Assembly (NCBI GenBank): GCA_030141605.1
Contig: JAQGDQ010000221.1
Location: 77,501-141,500, forward strand
Origin: Tubiluchus corallicola
Taxonomy: Eukaryota; Priapulida; Priapulimorpha; Priapulimorphida; Tubiluchidae
Direction: 5' to 3'
Length of the DNA stretch: 64,000 nt
The translations under genes and the position numbers were made by a program. The stretch's first letter is position 1. Every line of letters starts with the position of its first letter. The notes under the pieces were generated by a model. That model was given only the letters and a program-made list of their open reading frames with translations. It searched no databases and was not told the DNA's origin. Below, piece by piece: positions 21,644 to 63,300 of the stretch.

Positions 21644-22065
21644 ACAGCAACTGCGCATGCGCACAACGAAACTGCGAAAAGGCTTATTTGTACCCGATAT
21701 TAATGTATAATATGCAAATGTTATGATATAAAGTGTGTTATAATCAAATGCAAAACTTCTCTTGACGTGAACTAACAAAAGCTTAATTACATTTCTGCTT
21801 CTCAATATGGCAATACTATCAGTAGTCTCACGCACATCAATGGAGAACGCTGCCGCAGAGTTGAAAAGAACTGACTACTGCTTGCACTCGAGCGACACAA
21901 CAAAGTCGACAGACAAAAAGTTCAGTTGGTTGTTACGTATTAAATTTGCAGAAATGTAGTCCCTGTAATTTTGGTAGACAACTCATTACGTTTAGTTAAA
22001 CCAATAATCTTTAATGTCTGTGCAGAACCAGAAAATCGTTAATAAATCATAATCGATCTGTTAAT

Positions 22066-22690
22066 GGAACTGCAGCACCCCTATTTTCATTCAAAATTAT
22101 CGATAATATTCAATAATATTTTCATTCAAATTATCGATAGTATTCAATAATAATAAGTGTTTTTTTCTTTAGTTCTTTATTTATACTTGTACGGAACCGG
22201 AGCATGTGAGGGTAAGTACTGTTTGCTTCACAGCCCAGCACAGTGGTGTGTTTGGCTGTTGTGTGTATGCAGCCATGCACACATGTCTGAGACAACATGC
22301 CATATCCTAACGTCTGCTGCTAGGTAGAAAAGTACTGTCTGTAACACAGTAAGAATTTCCACGTGTTTCCATGTGTACCGTCATATTCTTGGATATGATA
22401 CGGTGTAAACTTAGCGTGTGTGCTTAAAACGTAAATTATTTAATAATGGACGTCTTGCATGCCCGAGAAATAAGTTCTGTGACTGTAAGTGAACTACAAC
22501 AGCTTAATTTTTCACAGTTGTCTCTCCATGAGAAAGTTGCAGTTAAGAAAAGAGGTCATTCAACACCTGATCTTCAAATAAAACTACATTAAAATTACCT
22601 ATGTTTGTTATGTCTTACACAGTATTAAAACAATACCTAAAAATTTTCTGAAGTAGCACCACAACTATTCTTTGCTACGAGCCACCACTG
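22066..22690 (+). mobile_element. hAT element fragment with transposase N-terminus
   Basis: Inverted partner of the element at 25162-25747. The right end TACGAGCCACCACTG resembles the hAT terminus of that copy; the left terminus is missing. Contains the 48-codon open frame at 22446-22592. Confidence 0.65.
22446..22592 (+). pseudogene. hAT (ZMYM/DUF4371-type) transposase N-terminal remnant
   Basis: 48 codons and TAA. The segments ISSVTVSELQQLNF, LSLHEKVAVKKRG and HSTPDLQI resemble the start of hAT transposases of the ZMYM1-like/DUF4371 group (pattern EKxxIKxxGRPxPDLxI). The same start codon and first 20 residues, with changes, occur in the inverted copy at 25402. No catalytic domain follows, so it is a remnant. 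Confidence 0.55.
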
Positions 22691-23259
22691 CCGTTCAGTT
22701 CAATGAAGTAAGACAAGAAGAAGCGTTTATCAGACACAAAACAACTTTTCCCACCAAACACCTTAATATAAAAAATTGTAAATGAAGATACTGACAGCCT
22801 CTGGTAATAATAACAGAAATTAAATGATTAATATTATTATGTACATTAAAATAAACAATTTTATTACAACATTAAATCATAATACACAAGCCATCGTATC
22901 TCAATAGCACCTAAACTATCCCAGGTTACTTATATAAACCCACTTTATTGTAGCAGCAGCTTTTTTGTAATAGAATAATTGATCAAAAGTTAAAGTTAGA
23001 CTTAATGTACACAACAAAAAAGGAACCCTAATGTGCAGTAGATAAAAACTTGATGATTACTTGAGCTTTGACATACAAGGATGGATTTTGTAGGCAGAAT
23101 TTTGAGCAGCCTCAAAAAGAAATCATGCAAATATTCATATAAGGTACAACAGTCTTATCACGCAAAATGTCGGCACAGAATGTGATACATAAATAATGTG
23201 ATGCGAAACCGTCTGCGCATTTCATTTGGAATGTATTTCCGATCAATCAGAAACTGTTA

Positions 23260-23743
23260 CAGTCAACCTCGGGTATAAGGTACTCGCTTATATGGGACAC
23301 TCACTTATAAGGGACCACCATCACGATTTTTCGTAACGTTTTTCCTATGTAAAAATCTTCGTATACAAGGTACTCGGATATAATGGACTTTTCGGTTATA
23401 AGGGACGATATCTTCAGGTGCCGCATAAGAGAAACCCAGGTAAATTACCTCGCATATAAGGGACCCTATGATCAATGCAAAATTGATGATTTGTAACCTC
23501 AATTTTTCGCAAAATCGGCCTTTGAACAGCTCAGTTTCCGCGATCACATATATCTTGCATCACTGAAGGAGCTTCTTACATACCGTTTGCACTGAATGTG
23601 TAGCAATAATCCATAAAAATATGGGTAAAACTACAGGTCTAGATATACCCTTAGCCTGACTCAACTTCGGCTATAAGGGACATCGGATATAAGGGATGAT
23701 TTTTTCTGGTCCGGAGGTGTCTCTTATATCCGAGGTTGACTGT
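23260..23743. mobile_element. pogo/Tigger-type MITE
   Basis: Ends CAGTCAACCTCGGGTATA and TATCCGAGGTTGACTG are inverted repeats flanked by TA on both sides, the Tc1/mariner target duplication. The CAGTCAACCTCGG terminus is typical of Tigger/pogo. 484 bp; no transposase. Confidence 0.85.
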
Positions 23744-24600
23744 AACTAAAATAACGTGTGAAACGGTCTGAGCATTCCGACCAATCCGAAACTGTTATTT
23801 AGCTCTTAGAAGCTATTGCTGATCTCGATATCATTACAATGATGTCAGCTCACATGGTATTTCTTCACAGGCAGACAGTTCAAAACCATGAATCTGCATT
23901 GCTCCTTGCTACATCAAAATGCTCCGGGGGTTTTTGAAATGCCAGTTGCCGGTCAACTCCAAATACATCTAAGCTCTGCTGCTGTACCTACTTTCACCGA
24001 TGCTGGGGCACCTCTTAGAATGCCGACGCCAATGAGTTAACAGTAACTCGACCTTTCTCATTTTCTTAGATATAGCAGCAAAACTGTACAACTGCATGTT
24101 TTGCGGATTTGAACTTTCTCAAATTCTTCAAACAAACGCGATGTCTGCCGTTTCATCATAGATGGCCATTTCCCTGCCTAAACAATAATGGCAGCCTTTA
24201 AAACACGTTCGGAGCTACATTATGCAAAGAATGCAAACTTGAACCATTTTTCTTCTACAAAACCTGGCCACCATAAAAACACTCGGGGACACGGCAAGAT
24301 GCGTAATCTTGACTCTACTTGATGCAATACCAAGCTCCCTGCCGCTAACTCCCAATTACAAAAATACTTTTTACCATCACAGGTCCAAGGCTAAACTGCT
24401 TTGATGCTCAAAAAAATATGACTCTTGACAACTAAGTCACTGCAGCAGCAGCCACACTGCCGAAGGACTGCAACTCCGACTTTTTTTCTTGTTTTCAAAA
24501 TAGAACTTAATAACAATATAACTTCCAGCAAACAAAGAATCACAGACGCCCAAAAAATCACTAAGTCGAAAGGAAAAAAAAAGTCGACAACCTCGAAGGG
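23744..24600 (-). other. Probable SFMBT 3' UTR/downstream sequence
   Basis: Immediately downstream of the SFMBT stop on the minus strand. No other gene is seen. No poly(A) signal could be assigned with confidence. Confidence 0.4.
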
Positions 24601-53314
<28,714 letters not shown>

Positions 53315-54192
53315 AATTATGAAGACAAAAGTAACTAAAAATTATCTTAATTCCCAAAATGGCCTCTTCATCACATAGCGCATGCGTCACAAGGCAAAGT
53401 GTAGGCTGAGCTGCACTAGCAGATTTTTAAAATAAACTTAATGTTTAATGCTTATTCCCGCATAATTTTTTTGTTTTACTGGCTGTGCGCTTTTTCCTTA
53501 ATAAACAGAGTTTCATTGATTTTATTTAACAGCTTTTGTTTTTATCGGTTTTTTATTGCACGCACTGGGCATGCGCAGCTGCGTGGCTAGCTACAGCATA
53601 CAGTATTACAAAATTTTGTATCCGTTCAACGTGATTATTGTTGTGAAAGTTCGTTGTGCTTCTATAGATGTATTGTAGTAATGTGATGTGAGTAAAAACT
53701 TGCGTTTAATATGCAGGTTGAAATTGCAAAAAATGTGTTAAGTCATGGAATAATGATTTCTTGATTTTTACATTTGTATAACTAAAGCTCGTACAGTACA
53801 GGTGTGACTTGCAGTGAATTTGCATATGGGTTTGGCTACCGGCATAACACTAAATCGAATTGACCTGTGCTAAAATACTAAGCATACAAGTATTATCACC
53901 TTCTGTAAGTATAGCCTTATTTTTAAATAGTGTTGTCTCCGTACAATGCATTTTTTGTACCACTGCACTAGCCGTGTTAAAAATAATAGAATTTAGAACT
54001 GTCTAGTTTCCCCCTAGTTTAATCATAGTGTAGTTTTTATAATTTACATCCTGTTACCTTTAAAACGTGTTACCAGTACATCTTATACTGTGCTTTCTTT
54101 GTTGTACAGGCTGACCAGTAAACTGGTCATAGACAAGGCAGATGTTATGTGAAAGACAATAATTCCAATTTAGTCGGCTTTTGAAGAACACA
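53315..54192. promoter_or_regulatory. SFMBT-STIMATE bidirectional promoter region
   Basis: 878 bp separates the two divergent start codons. It holds an NRF1-like palindrome GCGCATGCG at 53378-53386 overlapping a CRE-like ATGCGTCAC, and a second GCATGCGCAG at 53569-53578. No TATA box at an obvious position. Promoter function is inferred from arrangement and motifs. Confidence 0.55.
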
Positions 54193-54319
54193 ATGGAAAC
54201 AATGGCTGATGTAGTAACCGGAATTGACAAAATACATTGTGAACATGGTGCACTGACGAACACGTGGGGATGGTTTGTACAGGGACTTTTAGCCTTGGTC
54301 GCTTTCTCTTCTTTAATAG
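54193..54319 (+). CDS. STIMATE: STIMATE exon 1
   Basis: [20 protein letters not shown], then the first helix. The [11 protein letters not shown] stretch fits human CESGALMHSFG. Donor gtaacg, phase 1. Confidence 0.93.
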
Positions 54320-57300
54320 GTAACGTCCTTCAATTACCTGGTCTTGCTGTAACTGCAATTCACAGCTATTTTTTCCGATGTACATGTATTTTTACTGGTT
54401 CTGCAAATGATATTGCAAAGATGTCATTGCATTTTTAGGGACTGCGGTTGTCAATTCAGTTCCATTTATTTATCTCTTTAGAACACTACGGTAGAACATT
54501 ATCAATAAGAGAATCAATTATAAGTTTTGAAGATTGGTTACAATTGATAGATATAAAACTAGAGAAAGGATAGCAAAACGACTATAAAGTCATCTAGTCT
54601 ACCGAATATAGAAAATGATCATTAGATGCCGATGGGCTTGAAAATTGATGTAATCCAAAATAAAGAAAATATAGGTGCTATAAATTAGTGTGTCAACAAA
54701 ATAGGGTAAATGTTGCATAAACTAAAATTAACATTTTAATTTTGAGTGAATGACAGGTCAAGTTTGTTGTGTAATAATAAAAACACTTTGGATTAAAAAT
54801 ACAGTGAATTGACAACAAGAATTAAACACATTTTGATTTGGGTTCAACTTCATCATTTCTAGCAGGGTTTCCACGGCCAGAGAAAATCCTGGAAAATCGT
54901 TAAAATACAGGCTATCCCGGAAAGTCAGGGAAAATGATGAAAATTGGGCGAAAAGTCAGGGAAATTGAAAAGGGTTGCAAAAATAATCACTGTTAACCGA
55001 TATTTTTCAGTGATACGTGTTCAAATAAAATTTTGTTATGGCAGGCTCCCAGTTTTGATTTCTGCTCCAAAAATAATGATTTGATTAAGAAAGTTTATTT
55101 AAAGTGATTAGTGTAATTTCGTTAGCACTACTACAACTGTGCTGACACATTATATATCAGTATATGTATGAATGTCCATACAGAAGAATGTTTGAATGTG
55201 TATACTGGTAACGCCATTTCTGCTTATCATGGTCAGGGAAAAGTCGGGGAAATTTATTTTAAAATTCTGTGGGAACTCTGTCTAGGCTTATGGAGTAAAA
55301 ATAAATCTACTGACTTGGACAATTATAATATATAAAATAATTTTCAGTATGCACACTAGACAAACATTTAGTTATGCAGGTTTTTGTAATAATTTTATAA
55401 AGGAGAGGTAAGACTTGTGCAATCTGTGAACAACCCCTGAAACTTTACTCATAAAATAGTACTGCGGTATGACTTTAATAACTGCTCCACAAAGAAGAGA
55501 AGAAAGAGAAAGTTTTTCCTGATATTATGATAATATAGATCTGCATGGCCAGATGATGTACTAATTTCTAATAAGTCATAAGTCATTTATTCCACATAGC
55601 ACATTTACAATAGTTTCGTGTACAATATATGGTGAGAGGGCCTACAATGAACTTAATACTAATAAGTTTTTGTTTCTGCACAAGAAAAGCCTTGCCCAAT
55701 GTTTGCTTATATACAAATGTAAATGTAAAATTGTTAGATTGTCCCACACTGTGAAAGAAAAACAGTAATGAAATTAAGCTGAAATAATTTGATGTGAATT
55801 ATATATTGTCATAAGCAAATGTATTAATCAGCAGCTCGTTATTCAATAATTGTGTGCTTGCATAACAAAATCGTCCATAAGTCAGCAATTAAGCTTTTCT
55901 AGTTATTCACATATCCTGAATCTCCATTTCATGAGGATCGTTTTGATACCAAGTTCATTACTGTATATTATTTCTAAGCTGAGATAATCCACGTTGAAAT
56001 TGAGGTGCTTGCCAGGCACTGAAAAACGTAATCTTGAGAAAATCGCTGTTAAAGTTAGCCATTGTTTTTTGTCGTGTTTCTACAAAACACTTACCAAATG
56101 TTGGTTGCTATGGGCTTTGCAAGAGTAGATTGAAGTTATACTTAAACCTAGTAGACGGCTCTTCCTGACGAAGATCTGGGCTTGGCAACAGAAGTAAAAT
56201 GACTGGTTTCAGGAGCTACTGAAAATACAAAATTTTACAACTGCAGTACTAGTTTCTAGCACGAGAAATTGGTACAGGCTTATAAAGTTGGATTTTTAGT
56301 GGACATTTTCTTGATAATTTCGTGCTAGAATATAAAAATCCAATATATTTAGCGTTTGCTTTTATAAAAAACAAGAAATTGACACTTCACCAAATATTTG
56401 ATGCATTCTACTTTGAAGCATAATAGCGTAATTCTAACTATACCGATTTATGGACGGTTTTGGTTTGCAAACACACACATATTGGTTACTGAAATATGCC
56501 ACATTTCTGTAAATTTGGGGTGTCCTCTGACGAGTTTGGCCTAGGGCCACAAGTAGGTAAATCCGGCCTTGGCAGGCCTTAATTTGGGTGTTTGGCACTG
56601 AGTATTTCGAACTTTTTAAAACAAGCATCTTTTCTTTTGTGTTTCAGTCAAAAGATTTTGTGAACCAAAGCAGGAGAGGCGACCGTGGCTTGTCTGGTAA
56701 GAACTTACGATGTTGTCAGCTTCATTGACATTAATTATCTAATTTAATCTTGAGTTTGTTTTTCCTGAAACACCAACATCCCTTCCATTGAAGCAAAAAT
56801 TAAATTCAAGGCTAATTCCTTGGCACTTTTGGGTTGAACGTTTGTAAAAACTCCACTGTTTTGACGCACTGGAAATTAGTTTTTGCATTTGAAATAGAAC
56901 TTTTACTTTGTCTTACCTTGCAGCAACTCTAACATTTGCCTCAGATAAAAGCTTCAAAATTGGAACATTAATACAACACAAATGTACCTTTAAACATTAA
57001 AGCAAAACCGGACCCAATCTTAAATTGTGGGTCAAAACAATCTGCTCTTTAAAATATAGAAAGGAAATGTACTATTTTTTCAAAAATGACTGACGTGAAA
57101 GAATTGTTATCATACAACCACAATTTCACGTTTGCGTCACTAGTTCTTCGCTGCTACATGAATTTTGTCATTCGCTAGTTAGACGGGCACTAGCGCCTGC
57201 ATTTCGGAAAAGCCTAGGGGCCCATACTTTGCATTGCTGAATAATTCATATGACTTCAATGAATTTCAACTTTAAAAGAGGCCAGAAAGTGTGAAAATCT

Positions 57301-60300
57301 AATTTTAAAGTGGCTTCTCATTTGCCTTTTTTCAGACGTTTTATTTAACACAAGTGCCCTTGCTTTAGGTGAGGGCCCCTCTTTGAAGCCCTTTATTTGA
57401 AATACGGGGCCGTGGGTACGCAAATGTTGCTAAAATATATGACAAGCAAAAAATATTCGAATGTAGTGCGAGCAAATTAGATGGTGGTTCCATCTGTGGG
57501 GCCACGGGCCGGAAAAGGTCATAATCCGGCCATGGAGCAAACCCTGATCAAAACATTTGGCAAAACTCCAACAAGTGTTTAGCCTCAGCAAACAAAGTGA
57601 AGAGGTATCAGTTTTGTAAATTTACATGTTTCTGAATTTTTGTTGTTTTTATTCTTCTTGTTTTCATTGTTTAGGTTTTTTGACACATCCAAACAAGCTC
57701 TAGGTGCCTTGCTTATTCATTTCGCCAATGTTTATTTATCTGATGTGTTTAAAGGTGATCCCTGTACATGGTAAGCGTGACTCGTTATATTGCTAGTGTT
57801 AGAATTTAAAGGAAAACTCAACCTTATTCCATAAGTCGGCATAGTTAAAACCTACGTTATGCTGCTTCAAAGTAGAATGACCGAAAAATGTGGACAAATG
57901 TCAATTTTTTGTATTTTGTAAAAATCAGTACTACATATATTGGACTTTAATATTCTAGCATGAAATTGTGAACAAAGTGTTCAAAAAGCACTAAAAAATT
58001 AATTTTATAATTCCTTACTCATTTTTCTGTCTAGAAGTAAGTACTGCAATTTTAAAAAAACTTCTACTTTCAAACTTCAATAGTACGTCATGGAAGCTGT
58101 TATTTTGCTTCGGGTTTTTTGTGTTGCCAAGCCCAGATTTTCATGAGGAAGAACCATCTACTGGATTTAAACATAACATCAATATGTTCCTGCAAAGTCT
58201 ATAGCACCCAACATTTGTGCGGTTACTAAGTGTTTTGAAGAAATCCAACAAAAAACAATGGCTAACTTTAACAGTGTTTTTCTCAAGATTATTCAAAAGA
58301 GGTGCTGTACCGCCCAGTTCAGATGTGTTCGTTTGTGATGAACTACACAAATTCGACATTTCATGCATGAGTACAGCGGTAAATTTGAAATCTGTATTTT
58401 TATCTTAAAACTTGCATAGTTTTAGTACAAAACACTGAATTTCCTACAGTAGCACTGTACTTCAATTTTCGGTTTCGCATACACGTGCAACACGCTCGTG
58501 GAATATTTTTGTTATTGTTTGTTGAAATATATTTTGTTGAAAATTGTGCTAGCTCACCCGCCGTTAATTAAGTTTTTGCGTATTATTTAATTATTAGAAT
58601 TGCTTTTCGGTATTAATTGTGTTAAAATGTATACATTTTATTGTGCTTGAAAATGGGGTAGTATATTAAAAATCATCCTACCCTCCTTTAATTAGTTCAT
58701 AAATCAGATCAAAGAGTACCCATTTCAAATCCAGACTCAGCACTGACTTTTTTCGCATTTTTTTCATTTTGTCGAGTTTGATTTCGAAAAGCATTTTTGT
58801 TCTGTAACATGTTTGACTTCTGTTTACTATAATAATTAGTAATTGGTGTAGTTATAATTAAGTGGCTTTTGAAGTGTGGGCTATTAATGTAATGTAATGT
58901 AAAATTTATTTATATAGCGCACTACATCATTTAAAATCTCAGCAAGCTGAACAATAAAAATACATTTAAAATTCATAAGAAGCACAAAATTTAAAAGACT
59001 TTAAAAATTAAAAAGAATTCATCGTAAAAATACAATTTAAATAAATGTGTTTTCAGATGTTGTTTAAGACAATCTATTGAATTTGTAGAATGTATAGTAA
59101 CAGGTGAGTTATTCCAGAGAACAGGACAGACCAAAAAAGCCTTTTCGCGATAGAATACTGTATTAGGAATTGGTTGATGTAAATTAATTTGTTCATTAGC
59201 ATTAGAACGAAGTGTTTCGGGATATGTTACGGTGCATTAAAAGAACAGTAAGGTATGCAGGTGCCAAACTATGTAGTATTTTGTAAGTGATACAAAAAAT
59301 TTTAAATCGCATTCTTAACTTTAATGAATTATCTGCTTTGTGTTGAGAACATGGTATGTTTTTTCAGGTACATAATCAGTTTTCTACTAGACTCAACTTT
59401 AGGTCTAATTATTATTTACGTTGGCCTACGATTGTCTCAGTATCTATTTGTGAAGCAGCTGGAGTGGACAACGTTAAAATTAGGAGAATACGGTAGGTTA
59501 AATGATTTGGAATTGACAACTTCTTAAGGTGCTACTTACTGGCTACAAAGTGTGATTGTTGCCTATTGATTAAAGTTGAGCAATCTTCACGAGAAAGCGA
59601 ATTTGAATCGAAGCGAATTTGTGACTTTCGAACTTGAATCAAACCGAAATTCAGGATTTCGAATCTGAATCGAGTGCAAATTCAGATTTAAATATTCTCG
59701 AGTCACTAGTAAACGGCAGTCTTACAAAGATGAAGCATATTGCTTGATTTTGTTCTGCGGTAAAAGCACTGATAATTTGTGTATATTGCAGCTAAACTGT
59801 GCTGATTGTCTGATGTGACAAATGTCTTATGACAAGGAATGTCACTGAAATTCAAATGCTGAAAATCAGTCGAATCTATAATTTTTAAAATTGAAAGAGA
59901 TGACAATAATCAAATATGATTGTCCCTAGCACGATAGCGTGACTATGACGAAAGCTGTATTACATCGCAAAGTGGCTGCTGACTACTTATAGTAGCATCA
60001 TGGCAATTGTTAATACATGTAGTATATTATAGGACTAAGGTGGAAGTGTGCTTGAAATTATAGGGCAATGGTTGACAGTAAAGGAAAGTTTAAAAACGAG
60101 CAGAGTAACTGTAGAGGCTTAGTAGAGGTTCTATAGAGTGTAACATAACGGTTTTTAAAGTTTTAAATAATAATTTTTTAATATTTTAATCACTTTCAGT
60201 TTTCTTAGATAATAGTTTTCTTGGAGTTTTCTTCAGTTTTCTTAGAAGGCATCTTTGACTGTTAAAATTGGAATAGGCTGTCCGTTCGTCATCAGGAGCA

Positions 60301-63300
60301 AGAACGGACGACAACTTCCTTGGTTTCTGAAATCTGTAGTTTTAGGTTCGAATGGAATTTGAACTTAAAAAAGCTCATTCAACTCTAATTCAGTGCTCAT
60401 CAATGCTGATTGATATGTCCGTTGTTAGGCATAAGTTTATAACTCACGAATTCATTTTTTGTGACTATAAATCAGTCCCGGTACTCAGCTACCAGTTTCG
60501 CATCAATTGCAATTTTTACATTTGTGTTATTGTGATTTTTATTGATCAAGACAAGTTAAGTGAAATCTGGCATAATGGTTTTACAAATTTATTTTTCTCA
60601 AATTGTGTAAATGATAGTGGTTTTTTGGGATACGTGAAGTTCAAATCAGTTTTAAAGATCATGTACGCTTTGTAACCTTCGGTCAGAAATGTCAAGATCA
60701 TTCACACTTTGTAACTTGGGTTAGAAATGTCAAGGTCATTTACACTTTGTAACCTTGGATCAGAAATGTCAAGGTCATTCACACTTTGTAACCTTGGGTC
60801 AGAAATGTCAAGATCATTCACACTTTGTAACCTTGTAACAGAAATGTCAAGATCATTCACACTTTGTAACCTTGTAACAGAAATGTCAAGATCATTTACA
60901 CTTTGTAACCTTGTAACCTTGGTTCAGAAATGTCAAGATCATTCACATTTGTAACCTTGTAACCTTGGGTTAGAAATGTCAAGATCATTCACACTTTGTA
61001 ACCTTGGGTAAGAAATGTCAAGATCATTTACACTTTGTAACCTTGGCTCAGAAATGTCAAGGTCATTCACACTTTGTAACCTTGGGTCAGAAATGTCAAG
61101 ATCATTCACACTTTGTAACCTTGTAACAGAAATGTCAAGATCATTCACACTTTGTAACCTTGTAACAGAAATGTCAAGATCATTCACACTTTGTAACCTT
61201 GTGTTAGAAATGTCAAGATAATTTACACTTTGTAACCTTGTAACCGTGGTTCAGAAATGTCAAGATCATTCACACTTTGTAACCTTGTAACCTTGGGTCA
61301 GAAATGTCAAGATCATTCACACTTTGTAACCTTGGGTCAGAAATGTCAAGATCATTCACACTTTGTAACCTTGGCTCAGAAATGTCAAGATCATTCACAC
61401 TTTGTAACCTTGGGTCAGAAATGTCAAGATCATTCAGATTTTGTAACCTTGTAACCTTGGGTTAGAAATGTCAAGATCATTCACACTTTGAAACCTTGTA
61501 ACTTTGGGTCAGAAATGTCAAGATCATTCCCATTTTGTAACTTTGGGTCAAAAAGGTCAAGGCTATTCACACGATATAAGAATGATTTTGTGTCATAGTA
61601 AAATGCACATGTTTGTACATGTCATTTTTCCAGGAAAACCAGGAAAGCCTCCTCAATGCAATGCATGGGTAGGGCAGTGTGGACTTTACCTGTTCGTGAT
61701 GATTGTTGAAAAAATCCTAGTTACCCTTTTTATACAGTTCAAGTTTTGGAAAACGGTATGTCTCCTTTATCGTTGCCCTTGTAGCATTGTTGTCTATCAT
61801 TGTGATTAAAGTCAGAGAAAAAAATTATGAAATCTGCTTTGCAGTAACAAATAAAGAATCTGAAAGGCGGACAGTCTGTAAGGATCATTAATATCTAGAT
61901 TTTTACAGATTTTTTTATAGTGTTTGGCAGGTGATGATTTCTGGTAGTGCCGTCATAACTGCGATTTTGCAATCGTGAACGGCATATTTAAAATAGAATT
62001 TTCAAGCAACTAATGAATCTGTGTGAGAGGTTGGGTTTTCTGTACTGTTTTTTTCAGTTTTTTAAATTATTAAAACCTATAATTTCATGGTTGCAATCAA
62101 TCTTCACTCATTTGTGTGTTCTGACATACAAAATTTCGGATTTCCAGTTTTTACTTGTTACCTACAGTTTCTTTGCATTAAATCTTTCTTTGTTTTCTCG
62201 TCACATTTAAAACTTCCTAAAACTAGACAGAGATCTGTGTGTTGAATTTCATTTTTAGGATGACTGAGTTTATATGAACATTTATTTACTGTAAACGATT
62301 TAAATACATATTTTTTTATTTCTTTTTTTCTTTATTAGGAAAAATTATTTGGTTTAAACATAATTTTTTGAAGATGTAGCACGTGGTTAGATTTGAAACA
62401 GACAGTTTTACGACTGATATATGTTCTCCCCTAGTTGGAGTGAATAAGAGTAACAAAGTTAATACTATTTAAAACGCTTAGTGTTTGAAATAAAAAAACT
62501 GCACTAAAACAAAAATTTGAGTGTTGACACAATGATCTAGGGCTTGGTTCCCGTGCAGGAACAAACGTACAAGTTCATTTGCTGCAAGACTGTAAACATT
62601 GATGTTAAAAGCTGACAAAAGAGTGCAGAGATTTGTAAATAAATCGTGTCTGGTCTGGTGGTAAAGAGGGCAGCTAATTAAGTAATGACCGACTGTTTCA
62701 TAAGTGGAACCACGTTAACAATTAGGTGATACGAAATGTGATAGGAATTGTTTGCTTTTGGTGTATTGGTCTAATATGGTTTGTGAATCAAAAACTAATT
62801 TTGTAACACATTCACTTATGTGTTTTTTTATAACTATTTTTTAAATTTTTTTTTTTGCTAAAGGTACGGAAGTTTATTATGTCACCTATCAAGAATTCTC
62901 AAGTAGAGGTTGTGCTTGTAATGCTCGTTATACCTGTGATCGTAAACGTAAGTAATCATATAGTTGGCTCATCTGTCTAGTAATCGTCAAAGTGGCTAAT
63001 CTGTCTAGTAATCATTAAGCTTGATAATCTGTTTAATAAAAATTAAGCCGGCTAATCTGTCTAGTAATTATTAAGCCGGCTAATCTGTACATTAATTGTT
63101 AAGCCGGCTAATCTGTACATTAATTGTTAAGCCGGCTAATCTGTCTAATGATCGTAAGCTAACTAATTTGTCTTGTAATTCTTAAGCTGGCTTATCTGTC
63201 TATTAGTTAAATTAACTTAGTTTTGACTAGATGCTAGGATAATTGAGTAACCACAAAGCTGTAGGATAGCTGCTTTGTTCCCAAACTTAAATACGCCTAG

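Noticed and set aside
60727-61454. Repetitive proteins in the 39-bp array on both strands
   Set aside because: Openness follows from a unit length divisible by three; no gene evidence.
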